Both the position numbers and the translations under genes were made by a program. Shown here piece after piece: positions 1-7,339 of a stretch of DNA of 7,884 nucleotides (position 1 is the first letter of the stretch; every line of letters starts with the position of its first letter). Source of the stretch: Afipia sp. (GTDB lineage: Bacteria; Pseudomonadota; Alphaproteobacteria; Rhizobiales; Xanthobacteraceae); contig JAGVII010000080.1 in NCBI GenBank assembly GCA_020056155.1, forward strand, positions 1 through 7,884, read 5' to 3'. The notes beneath the pieces were generated by a model, which saw only the letters and a program-made list of their open reading frames with translations, did no database searches and was not told where the DNA came from.

Positions 1-1721
1 CAGATTCCGCACCGCCGACCGTCAACCCGAGTCTGTGGCGGCAATCGCAGCTCAACATGAATCACGGCCTGTTTGAGGTCTGCGACCGCGTCTATCAGGT
101 CCGCGGCCTCGACATCGCCAACATGACCCTGATCGAGGGCGACACCGGCGTCATCGTCGTCGACACACTGACATCGACCGAAGGCGCCCGCGCCGGGCTT
201 GAACTTTACTTCAGGCATCGCGGCCGGCGGCCGGTCACGGCCGTGATTTACACCCACACCCATACCGATCACTGGGGCGGCGCGCGCGGCGTGCTCAGCG
301 ACGAAGATATCAGCAGCGGCCGCGTGCCGATTATCGCGCCGAACCTGTTCATGGAATTCGCCGTCTCGGAGAATGTCATCGCCGGCAATGCGATGCTGCG
401 GCGGGCGCAGTACCAGTTCGGGCCGTTCATTCCGCGCGGCGATCGCGGACAGGTCGATTGCGGCCTCGGCAAGTCGATGGCGGCTGGAACGGTCGCGCTG
501 GTCGCGCCGACCGATCTCGTCATGGCGACAGGCGACAGGCGGATCATCGACGGTCTGGAATTCGTGTTTCAGATGGCGCCGGAGAGCGAGGCGCCCGCCG
601 AGTTTCATTTTTATCTGCCGCAGCTGAAGGTTCTCAACATGGCGGAGAACGCCACGCATAACTTTCACAACCTCCTTCCGTTCCGAGGCTCGGAAGTCCG
701 CAACGCGCTGGCCTGGTCCGGCTATCTGAGCGAAGCGCTGCAAATGTGGGGCGATGTCGCCGAGGTTCTGGTCGGGCAGCATCACTGGCCGGTATGGGGA
801 AAGGCGCGCGTGCAGACCCATCTGAAACAGCAGCGCGATCTCTACAAGTTCGTGCACGACCAGACGTTGCGCATGATCAATCACGGCATGACCGCATCGG
901 AAATCGCCGAGACGATCCGCCTGCCGCGGAGCCTCGACGGCGCGTGGCACACGCGCGGCTACTACGGCCATGTCCGTCACAACGTCAAAGCGATCTATCA
1001 GCGCACCCTAGGCTGGTACGATTCCAACCCGGCCCACCTCGACCCGCTTCCGCCCGTCGCGCTTGGTCAGAAGCTTGTCGCCTATATGGGCGGCGCGGAG
1101 CGCGTACTGGCGAAAGCAAAAGACGACTTCGCGGCCGGAGAATTCAGGATCGCAGCGGAGGTTCTCAATCATGTGGTGTTCGCCGAACCTCACAACGAGG
1201 CGGCACGGCTGCTTCTGGCCGACACCTATGAACAGCTTGGCTACGCCAGCGAGAGCGCGACGTGGCGCAATGCGTATCTGTTCGGCGCGCAGGAACTGCG
1301 CCACGGGATGCCGAAAGTCCCGAGCCGCAGTCCGATCTCAAACGACACGGTCCGCGCGCTGCACACGGGCCAGTTGTTCGAATATCTGGGCGTGCGCCTC
1401 AACGGACCCAAGGCCGAGGGCAAGACCATCGTTCTGAACTGGGTGTTCACCGACTCCGGCGGCCGGTTCGTGCTCAATCTGGAAAACTGCGCGCTCACGC
1501 ATATGAGCGGTCACGCGCCGGATGCCGATGCGACCCTGACCCTCGACCGCAAGGCGTTCAACGAACTGGTGCTTCAGACATCGACCATGTCCGATGCGAT
1601 GAAGGCCGGAAAAGTGCAGGCCACGGGAGATGCGTCCCGGTTCGACGACCTGATGACTCTCATGGATAACTTTGAGCGCATGTTTGAGATCGTCGAGCCG
1701 CGCAGGCCTAACCCAGCCTGA
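1..1721 (+). CDS. SdsA-type alkyl/aryl sulfatase (MBL fold), 5' end outside window
   Basis: Zinc-dependent hydrolase expected to release sulfate from alkyl sulfates such as SDS, giving the alcohol. The frame is open from base 3, and the residues before the ATG at 57 (including the stretch TVNPSLWRQ) match the conserved N-terminal segment of this family. That ATG has no Shine-Dalgarno sequence, so the true start lies upstream; about 573 residues are visible against roughly 630-660 in relatives. Counting the codon at base 3 as residue 1, the metal site is H85, H87, D89, H90 (THTHTDHWGG), E196 (ESEAPAEF), E215 (MAENATH) and H260 (GQHHWPVWG). The spacing of these seven ligands equals that of Pseudomonas SdsA1 as I remember it. 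A helical dimerisation region follows (about 315-435), then a C-terminal SCP2-like domain (about 445-570) that would bind the alkyl chain. Family members are often secreted, but the signal peptide region is not visible. The exact sulfate ester is not predictable. Confidence 0.93.
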   Translation, partial: DSAPPTVNPSLWRQSQLNMNHGLFEVCDRVYQVRGLDIANMTLIEGDTGVIVVDTLTSTEGARAGLELYFRHRGRRPVTAVIYTHTHTDHWGGARGVLSDEDISSGRVPIIAPNLFMEFAVSENVIAGNAMLRRAQYQFGPFIPRGDRGQVDCGLGKSMAAGTVALVAPTDLVMATGDRRIIDGLEFVFQMAPESEAPAEFHFYLPQLKVLNMAENATHNFHNLLPFRGSEVRNALAWSGYLSEALQMWGDVAEVLVGQHHWPVWGKARVQTHLKQQRDLYKFVHDQTLRMINHGMTASEIAETIRLPRSLDGAWHTRGYYGHVRHNVKAIYQRTLGWYDSNPAHLDPLPPVALGQKLVAYMGGAERVLAKAKDDFAAGEFRIAAEVLNHVVFAEPHNEAARLLLADTYEQLGYASESATWRNAYLFGAQELRHGMPKVPSRSPISNDTVRALHTGQLFEYLGVRLNGPKAEGKTIVLNWVFTDSGGRFVLNLENCALTHMSGHAPDADATLTLDRKAFNELVLQTSTMSDAMKAGKVQATGDASRFDDLMTLMDNFERMFEIVEPRRPNPA

Positions 1722-1823
1722 CAACCAGTGCGCTCAACCCATCTGCGAACCGGAGCGCGTAGCCGTGGCAGCCGCCTTGCCGACGGCGCAACCCGGCAAG
1801 ACCAGACCCGGCGCACCCAAACA

Positions 1824-1849
1824 AAAAGCCGCCCCGAGGGGCGGCTTTT
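1824..1849. terminator. bidirectional Rho-independent terminator
   Basis: Perfect inverted repeat: AAAAGCCGCCC (1824-1834) pairs with GGGCGGCTTTT (1839-1849) around a CGAG loop. On the + strand the stem runs into TTTTAATTTAT; on the minus strand it runs into TTTTTGTTT. It lies about 100 bases after the sulfatase stop codon and 30 bases beyond the 3' end of the minus-strand tRNA, so it can end both convergent transcripts. Confidence 0.88.
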
Positions 1850-1878
1850 AATTTATGCTGCAAATTCAGCAGCTTGTT

Positions 1879-1955
<77 letters not shown>

Positions 1956-2268
1956 ATAAACCGGTGCACACCTTCAAAGGCAGACAGACGACAGTTCAAC
2001 GCCAAAGGCGTCGTCCCAACCCGTCCGGAGGCGAGAGAAGGCTACCAGGGCAAGTGCCCATGGTGCGAGGCGTATGTACCAACGGCATCCTGCTTTGGAA
2101 AGGCCTGCGGGCGATCTTTTTCACGATTTTATGACGGCAGTTCCGGTCCGATGCAGTGTCTTCCGGCCGCCGGGACGCCCGCAAGCAGGCTTGCCAACCG
2201 AACCGCGAAAGACGAGCCTTGCGGCAAGATCAAACAAGGTCCGGCGCCCGTAAAGCCGGCCACGAGGA

Positions 2269-2301
2269 AACCCAAGAGAAACCCAAGAGAATCCCAAGGG
2301 A
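2269..2301 (+). repeat. three-copy 11-bp tandem repeat in the leader of the dehydrogenase
   Basis: Three adjacent 11-base units: AACCCAAGAGA (2269-2279), an identical copy (2280-2290), and a diverged third copy ATCCCAAGGGA (2291-2301). The changes in the third copy create AAGGGA, which acts as the Shine-Dalgarno of the ATG at 2307. The array ends five bases before that start codon. Confidence 0.85.
2296..2301 (+). promoter_or_regulatory. ribosome binding site fixing the dehydrogenase start at 2307
   Basis: AAGGGA with a five-base spacer to ATG 2307. It decides the start: the in-frame ATG at 2151 would add 52 residues rich in Pro, Arg and Lys that do not look like an ALDH N-terminus. Confidence 0.75.
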
Positions 2302-2306
2302 CGCCG

Positions 2307-3737
2307 ATGAACCAGGCCGTCAGGAATCCCGCCCCAGGCGGCATCGAGGACGTTTTCCACCGCGCCCTGGCGCTGTCGCGCGCCGCTTCCCCGACCCTTG
2401 CGGAACGCCGCGACCGGCTGGCACGGCTGCGCGCGCTCGTGGTGGAGAATGAAACCCGGTTCGGCGACGTGATCTCCGCCGATTTCGGCAACCGCTCCTC
2501 GACCGAGACCCTGATCGCCGAGACGCTGTTCCTGCTCGCCGAGATCAAGCACGCGACCAAAAACCTCAGCCGCTGGATGGCGCCGAAACACGTCGCGACC
2601 GAACTGCAGTACTTCCCGGCCAAGAATAAACTGCTGCCGCAGCCGCTCGGCGTGGTCGGCATCATTGCGCCGTGGAACTATCCGCTGCAGCTCACGCTTG
2701 CGCCAGCCATCGCGGCCATCGCCGCAGGCAACCGCGTCATGATCAAGCCGAGCGAGCTGGTGCCGCATTTCTCCGCGCTGTTGCAGAAGCTCGTCGCGGA
2801 CAAATTTGACGATACCGAGCTGATGGTCACCGGCATCGACGGCGATATTTCCGAGCGGTTCGCGGCGCTGCCGTTCGATCACCTGATCTTCACCGGCTCC
2901 ACCCGCGTCGGACGGCTGGTGGCGGAAACCGCTGGCCGCAACCTGACACCGGTGACGCTCGAACTCGGCGGCAAGTCACCGGCGATCATCGACCGCTCCG
3001 CCGACCTCGATGAGGCCGCCGAGCGCATCGTCTACGGCAAGCTGATGAATGCCGGGCAAACCTGCATCGCGCCGGATTACGTTCTGGTCGCACAAGGCAG
3101 CGTCGATGAGTTCGTTGCCAAGGCAAACAGCGCCGTCGTGCGGATGTTCGGGACCAGCCCCGACAACAAGGATTACACCTCGATCGTCTCGGACAGGCAC
3201 TACGCCCGGCTGGAAAGCCTGGTGCAGGACGCCGCCGCACGCGGCGCGAAGATCGTGCAACCGGCGAAGCCGGACGATCCAGCGTGGAAAGCGAAACGCA
3301 AGTTCCCGCCAACCTTCGTCAGCGGCGCAACCACCGATATGAAGGTGATGCAGGAGGAAATTTTCGGTCCGATCCTGCCGGTGTTCGCCTGCGACACCAC
3401 AAACGCGGCGATTGACCATATCAATGCTCATGACCGTCCGCTGGCGCTGTACTGGTTCGGCAAGGACGATGCCGCGCGCGATCAGGTTCTGGCGCGGACC
3501 GTCTCCGGCGGCGTCACCGTGAACGACTGCCTGTTTCACTTCGTGCAGGCCAATCAGCCGATGGGCGGCGTCGGCGCGTCGGGCATCGGCGCGTATCATG
3601 GCGAATGGGGCTTCCGCGGCCTGAGCAAGATGAAGCCGGTATTCTATCGCTCGCCGTTCAACCGGCTCGCCGATCTCTACCCGCCCTACGGCGGCAAGAT
3701 CGCACGCCTGATCAAGCTGCTGCGCTTCATGTCGTAA
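2307..3737 (+). CDS. ALDH3-type aldehyde dehydrogenase, coniferyl aldehyde dehydrogenase-like
   Basis: NAD(P)-dependent oxidation of an aldehyde to the carboxylic acid, probably cytosolic. The 476-residue length fits the coniferyl aldehyde dehydrogenase (CALDH) group of class 3 ALDHs. Visible signatures: N124 in APWNYPLQ, the nucleotide loop TGSTRVG (196-202), general base E219 in LELGGKSP, and nucleophile C253 in NAGQTCIAPDY. The N-E-C spacing (95 and 34 residues) equals that of mammalian ALDH3A1 as I remember it. Further family marks are EEIFGPILPV and the C-terminal PMGGVGASGIGAYHG, ending in a basic, hydrophobic tail. The CALDH group oxidises coniferyl aldehyde to ferulate, but close relatives act on medium- and long-chain aliphatic aldehydes, so the name is not proof of substrate. 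The AlkJ-like alcohol dehydrogenase 61 bases downstream would supply its aldehyde, and the two are probably cotranscribed. Confidence 0.93.
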   Translation: MNQAVRNPAPGGIEDVFHRALALSRAASPTLAERRDRLARLRALVVENETRFGDVISADFGNRSSTETLIAETLFLLAEIKHATKNLSRWMAPKHVATELQYFPAKNKLLPQPLGVVGIIAPWNYPLQLTLAPAIAAIAAGNRVMIKPSELVPHFSALLQKLVADKFDDTELMVTGIDGDISERFAALPFDHLIFTGSTRVGRLVAETAGRNLTPVTLELGGKSPAIIDRSADLDEAAERIVYGKLMNAGQTCIAPDYVLVAQGSVDEFVAKANSAVVRMFGTSPDNKDYTSIVSDRHYARLESLVQDAAARGAKIVQPAKPDDPAWKAKRKFPPTFVSGATTDMKVMQEEIFGPILPVFACDTTNAAIDHINAHDRPLALYWFGKDDAARDQVLARTVSGGVTVNDCLFHFVQANQPMGGVGASGIGAYHGEWGFRGLSKMKPVFYRSPFNRLADLYPPYGGKIARLIKLLRFMS

Positions 3738-3787
3738 AATCTGGAATCACGACGACCGGCACCAACGCCGGCGTAACAATGCTGTCT

Positions 3788-3793
3788 GGGGGA
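3788..3793 (+). promoter_or_regulatory. ribosome binding site fixing the GMC start at 3799
   Basis: GGGGGA lies five bases before ATG 3799 but overlaps the alternative in-frame ATG at 3793. Normal spacing therefore favours 3799, giving a protein that starts MADTFDYVVVGAG. Just upstream, a weak hairpin (CCGGC 3756-3760 with GCCGG 3767-3771) occupies the short gap after the dehydrogenase stop and could affect ribosome loading or message decay. Confidence 0.6.
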
Positions 3794-3798
3794 TGACG

Positions 3799-5406
3799 AT
3801 GGCGGACACGTTCGACTACGTGGTTGTGGGCGCGGGCTCGGGAGGCTGCGCTGTCGCGAGCCGCCTGTCGGAAGATCCCAACGTTTCAGTGGCGCTGCTG
3901 GAAGCCGGCGGCAAGGACGACAACTGGGTCGTCACCACGCCCGGCGCACTGATCCTGATGGTCTCGGGCCCGGTGAACAACTGGGCGTTCAACACCGTGC
4001 CGCAGCCCGGCCTCAACGGCCGCATCGGCTATCAGCCGCGCGGCAAGGGTCTCGGCGGATCGTCGTCCATCAACGCGATGTGCTACATCCGCGGCCACAA
4101 GGCGGACTACGATCGCTGGGCCGCACTCGGCAACACCGGATGGTCCTACGCGGACGTCCTGCCCTACTTCAAGCGCTCCGAAGACAACAGCGAACTCGAC
4201 GGCTTCTATCACGGCAAGGGCGGCCCGCTCAGCGTCACCAAACTGCAGACCGACAACCCGGTTCAGGAGATTTATCTCCAGGCGGCGCGCGAGGCGCAGT
4301 TTCGGATCAACGAGGACTTCAACGGCGAGGAGCAGGAGGGCCTCGGCGTCTATCAGGTCACCCAGAAAAACGGCGAGCGCTGGAGCGCCGCGCGCGGCTA
4401 CATCCATCCCTTCATCGGAACGCGCAAGAACCTGCATGTGATCACCGGCGCCCATGCCACGCGCATCCTGTTCGAGGGCAAGCGCGCGACCGGCATCGAA
4501 TACCGGCAGGACAAGGTGACAAAACAAATCCGCGCCCGGCACGAAGTAATCCTTGGCCTCGGCGCATTCCAGACGCCGCAGTTGCTGATGCTGTCCGGCA
4601 TCGGCGACCAATCCGAACTCGCCAAACACGGCATTGCATCGGTTCATCACCTGCCCGGCGTCGGCAAGAACCTGCACGACCACCCGGACTTCGTGTTCGG
4701 CTTCCGCTCCGACAATCCGAATTTCACCGGCCTGACGTTTCCAGGCATTAAGCGGATTATCAAATCGATCTTCCAGTATCGCCGCGAACGGCGCGGCCCG
4801 ATGACCTCGAACGTCGCCGAATGCGGCGGCTTTCTCAAAACCCGGCCCGATCTGGATTTGCCCGATATCCAGCTTCATTTCTGCATGGCGGTGGTGAACA
4901 ACCATGGCCGCACGCCGTTTTTCGGCAGCGGCTTCTCGTGCCACGTCTGCCTGCTGCGGCCGAAAAGCCGCGGCAGCGTCTGGCTGCAAAGTGCCGATCC
5001 GATGCAGCCGCCCGCCATCGATCCGAATTTCTTCGGCGACCCGGACGATCTCGAGGCGATGGTCGCAGGCTTCAAGACGACGAAGCGCCTGCTCGATGCG
5101 CCCGCGCTGAAGGCGATCCAGACCTCGGACCCGTTTACCGCCGGCGTCGAATCCGACGACGACATCCGCACCGCTTTGCGCGCGCGGACCGACACGGTCT
5201 ATCACCCGGTCGGCACCTGCAAGATGGGCGTCAACGATCCGATGGCCGTGGTCGATCCGGCGCTCAGGGTCTATGGCCTCGAGGGCCTGCGCATCGCGGA
5301 CGCGTCGATCATGCCCGAGGTGATCGGCGGCAATACCAACGCACCGACCATCATGATCGGCGAGAAGGCCGCCGATATGATCAAGGCAGAGGTGCGCGTT
5401 CACTGA
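3799..5406 (+). CDS. GMC-family FAD alcohol dehydrogenase, AlkJ-like
   Basis: Flavoprotein oxidising a primary alcohol to the aldehyde, in AlkJ-type enzymes passing electrons to the respiratory chain rather than to NAD. The protein has 535 residues, normal for the family. It shows the N-terminal FAD loop GAGSGG (11-16), GMC signature 1 around RGKGLGGSSSINAMCYIRG, GMC signature 2 in GAFQTPQLLMLSGIG, and the C-terminal active-site pair H469 (YHPVGTC) and N514 (GGNTNAPTIMIGEKAAD). Stretches such as NWAF, QVTQKNGERWSAAR and TSNVAECGGFLK closely resemble Pseudomonas putida AlkJ as I remember it, which oxidises medium-chain alkanols; this fits better than choline dehydrogenase. No signal peptide or membrane helix is evident. 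It sits directly after an aldehyde dehydrogenase, so the pair should carry alcohol through aldehyde to acid. Other possible substrates are polyethylene glycol-type or aryl alcohols. Confidence 0.93.
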   Translation: MADTFDYVVVGAGSGGCAVASRLSEDPNVSVALLEAGGKDDNWVVTTPGALILMVSGPVNNWAFNTVPQPGLNGRIGYQPRGKGLGGSSSINAMCYIRGHKADYDRWAALGNTGWSYADVLPYFKRSEDNSELDGFYHGKGGPLSVTKLQTDNPVQEIYLQAAREAQFRINEDFNGEEQEGLGVYQVTQKNGERWSAARGYIHPFIGTRKNLHVITGAHATRILFEGKRATGIEYRQDKVTKQIRARHEVILGLGAFQTPQLLMLSGIGDQSELAKHGIASVHHLPGVGKNLHDHPDFVFGFRSDNPNFTGLTFPGIKRIIKSIFQYRRERRGPMTSNVAECGGFLKTRPDLDLPDIQLHFCMAVVNNHGRTPFFGSGFSCHVCLLRPKSRGSVWLQSADPMQPPAIDPNFFGDPDDLEAMVAGFKTTKRLLDAPALKAIQTSDPFTAGVESDDDIRTALRARTDTVYHPVGTCKMGVNDPMAVVDPALRVYGLEGLRIADASIMPEVIGGNTNAPTIMIGEKAADMIKAEVRVH

Positions 5407-5505
5407 TTGCGCACCGTGCCCGGATGAGGCAAGACGCTATCTGCACCTTAAAGGTCCGATGATTGGGCTGAACGGACAATAGACGCAACGAAAAGGGAGT
5501 GACCA

Positions 5506-6291
5506 GTGGATCTCGGAATTTCAGGACGGCGCGCAATCGTGTGCGCAGCGAGCAAGGGTTTGGGCCGCGCCTGCGCCATCGCGCTGGCCAATGAAGGCGT
5601 GCATGTCACGATCACGGCGCGCGGCGCGGAGGCACTCGCCAGGACCGCCGCGGACATCCGCAAGGCCAGCCCCAAGGTGACGGTGACGGAAGTCGTCGGC
5701 GACATCACCACGCCGGAAGGGCGCGAAGCCGCGCTGAAGGCCTGTCCCGATCCGGATATCCTGATCAACAACGCCGGCGGCCCGCCGCCCGGAGATTTCC
5801 GCAACTGGACACGCGACGACTGGATCAAGGCCATCGACGCCAACATGCTGACGCCGATCGAACTCATCAAGGCGACGGTCGACGGCATGATGGCGCGCAA
5901 GTTCGGCCGCATCGTCAACATCACGTCCGCCGCGGTGAAGGCGCCGATCGATATTCTGGGACTGTCGAACGGCGCGCGCAGCGGCCTGACCGGCTTCGTG
6001 GCCGGACTGTCGCGCAAGACCGTGATCGCCAACGTCACCATCAACGGCCTGCTGCCGGGTCCGTTCGATACCGACCGCGTGCGCGGACCGATGCTCGAAG
6101 CGGCTGCCAAGGCGCAGGGCATTTCGCCCGACGAAGTGCTCAAGCAGCGCATGAAGGCGAATCCGGCGGGACGCTTCGGCGATCCGGAGGAGTTCGGCCT
6201 TGCCTGCGCGTTCCTTTGCGGAGCCAAGTCCGGCTTCATCACCGGGCAGAATTTGCTGATGGACGGCGGCGCGTACCCCGGCACGATGTAA
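5506..6291 (+). CDS. SDR-fold protein with degenerate active site (3-oxoacyl-ACP reductase-like)
   Basis: Rossmann-fold protein of 261 residues, the usual SDR length. The start is a GTG preceded by AAGGGAGT at normal spacing. Fold marks are the glycine-loop region CAASKGLG (13-20), NNAG (88-91), the strand RIVNITS with S141, and the C-terminal FITGQNLLMDGG. Two hallmarks are altered: the TG opening TGxxxGxG is C13-A14, and the catalytic YxxxK is S154-N-G-A-R158. This matches the reductase-like SDR subgroup described as lacking a perfect NAD motif and catalytic tetrad. It may still bind a nucleotide and act on an unusual substrate, or have a non-redox role. The gene lies 99 bases after the GMC dehydrogenase and 77 before the MBL gene, all in one direction, suggesting shared transcription with the downstream module. 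Automatic naming as a FabG would be unsafe. Confidence 0.9.
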   Translation: MDLGISGRRAIVCAASKGLGRACAIALANEGVHVTITARGAEALARTAADIRKASPKVTVTEVVGDITTPEGREAALKACPDPDILINNAGGPPPGDFRNWTRDDWIKAIDANMLTPIELIKATVDGMMARKFGRIVNITSAAVKAPIDILGLSNGARSGLTGFVAGLSRKTVIANVTINGLLPGPFDTDRVRGPMLEAAAKAQGISPDEVLKQRMKANPAGRFGDPEEFGLACAFLCGAKSGFITGQNLLMDGGAYPGTM

Positions 6292-6317
6292 GCGCGCAGA
6301 GCGCTATCCCGCAACAA

Positions 6318-6340
6318 ACCCTCGGGCTTCGCCCGAGGGT
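6318..6340 (+). other. strong intercistronic hairpin without T-tract
   Basis: Perfect 10-bp stem ACCCTCGGGC (6318-6327) and GCCCGAGGGT (6331-6340) with a TTC loop, in the gap between the SDR and MBL genes. On the + strand it is followed by GAGCAAAG, not a T-run, so it is not a typical intrinsic terminator. It could be a 3'-end stabiliser, a partial or Rho-assisted terminator, or a processing site that lowers expression of the downstream genes. Confidence 0.6.
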
Positions 6341-6368
6341 GAGCAAAGAACAATCGGGAGCTGGCTTG

Positions 6369-7216
6369 ATGCAATGGACCGTGGGCCGCGTCAAAATCAC
6401 CAATGTCGTGGAAATCGGCGCCACGGGCGGCACGCGTTTCATTCTGCCGCAGGCGACTCCGGAAGAAGCCCAGAAAATGCCGTGGCTGGTGCCGCATTAC
6501 GCCAACGCCGAAGGCCGCCTCAGGCTCAACGTCCAGTCGTGGATCGTGGAAACGCCGAGCCACAAGATCATTGTCGATACCTGCATCGGCAACGGCAAGG
6601 CGAACCGGTCTGGAATGGACTGGATAAGCCATTCCTGAACGATCTGGCCGCGGCCGGTTATCCGGCGGAGACGATCGATACCGTTCTCTGCACCCATCTT
6701 CATGTCGATCATGTCGGGTGGAATACGAAGCTCGCCGATGGCAAGTGGGTGCCGACGTTTACCAACGCCCGCTATCTGTTCGGCAAGACCGAATACGATC
6801 ACTGGGCCGCGCACAGTCCTGCTGGCGAACACAGGGCGGTATTCGAGGATTCGGTTCAGCCGGTCGTCGATGCCGGGCGCGCCGATCTCGTCGGCAGCGA
6901 TCATCGCATCGGCGACGAGGTGTCCCTGATTGCAACGCCCGGACACAGTCCCGGCCATATGAGCGTTCTCATCACATCCGATGGCCAGCAGGCATTGCTG
7001 ACCGGCGACGTCGCCCACCATCCCTGCCAGATGGCTCACCTCGACTGGTCATCGACGGCGGATTCCGATCCTGTCCAGTCCATCGAGGCGCGGAAAATGC
7101 TGTTTTCGCGCTTCGCGGACACGCCGACGCTGGTATTCGGCGGTCACTACGATCCCGGACACATCGTGCGCGACGGAGACGCCTTCAAACTGATCGCGGT
7201 CCGCAACCACGCCTGA
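6369..7216 (+). pseudogene. MBL-fold metallo-hydrolase interrupted by a frameshift
   Basis: Start ATG 6369 is preceded by GGGAG at 6356-6360. The first frame gives a normal MBL N-terminal half (MQWTVGRVKITNVVEIG onward to IIVDTCIGNGKANR) and stops at 6638. The rest of the same family continues in another frame from WNGLDKPFL at 6611 to the stop at 7214-7216, carrying the metal motif THLHVDHVGWN (6692-6724), PGHSPGHMSV, TGDVAHHP and FGGHYDPGH. The combined length, about 282 codons, is that of an intact MBL hydrolase of the lactonase-like type. The frame is lost between about 6606 and 6611, equivalent to one base missing or two extra. Both halves keep family residues and coding bias, so the lesion is recent, a sequencing error, or (less likely) a recoding site. 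As read, the N-terminal product of 89 residues lacks the metal site and would be inactive. If intact, it would be a zinc hydrolase of esters or lactones; the substrate is unknown. Confidence 0.85.
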
Positions 7217-7339
7217 AACGAGCGTGCCGCAAAATAAAGCGAACTTCGGATTCAGGACACTAGAGGTTGAATTTCGCCGCGCCGTGCCGCATGAAACATC
7301 CGACGAATAAGATCGGACAAGAACGAAAAGGAACTGACT
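7217..7339 (+). other. intergenic gap before the FAH-family gene
   Basis: This 123-base gap separates the broken MBL gene from the FAH-family gene. It is the longest gap in the + strand gene run starting at 2307 and could hold an own promoter, but I see only an isolated TTGAAT hexamer (7266-7271) without a clear -10 partner. No terminator-like hairpin was found in it. Confidence 0.4.

Larger units (their letters stand above)
1956..2306. other. intergenic region between divergent tRNA and aldehyde dehydrogenase
   Basis: This region has no convincing gene. It must hold the promoter of the minus-strand tRNA and the promoter and leader of the + strand dehydrogenase. On the minus strand a TTGAAC hexamer (1994-1999) could be a -35 box for the tRNA, but no good -10 stands 17 bases downstream, so I do not call it as a feature. 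A small hairpin is possible at 2241-2259 (CCGGC/GCCGG, 9-nt loop), followed by the tandem repeat annotated separately. The dehydrogenase frame stays open back to an ATG at 2151, but that extension resembles no dehydrogenase N-terminus and looks like chance. Confidence 0.6.

Noticed and set aside
57..59. ATG at 57 as the start of the sulfatase
   Set aside because: The frame is open upstream to the window edge, those residues match the family's conserved N-terminal segment, and no Shine-Dalgarno precedes this ATG.
1994..1999. TTGAAC on the minus strand as the -35 box of the tRNA promoter
   Set aside because: The hexamer 17 bases downstream (TGAAGG) is a poor -10 element, so the promoter cannot be supported.
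2151..2306. 52-residue N-terminal extension of the aldehyde dehydrogenase
   Set aside because: It includes the tandem repeat, has no ALDH-like sequence, and the ATG at 2307 has a good ribosome site and gives the exact family length.
3886..5403. 505-residue minus-strand reading frame opposite the GMC gene
   Set aside because: It is a shadow caused by high GC and third-position bias; it is low-complexity-like with no recognisable motif, while the + strand protein is clearly real.
5448..6632. 394-residue minus-strand reading frame opposite the SDR and MBL start
   Set aside because: It lies antisense to a well-supported SDR gene and crosses its gap and ribosome sites; no family motif is visible.
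6600..6640. Programmed ribosomal frameshifting in the MBL gene
   Set aside because: No slippery heptamer or homopolymer at the junction and no obvious stimulatory hairpin just downstream; mutation or sequencing error is simpler.
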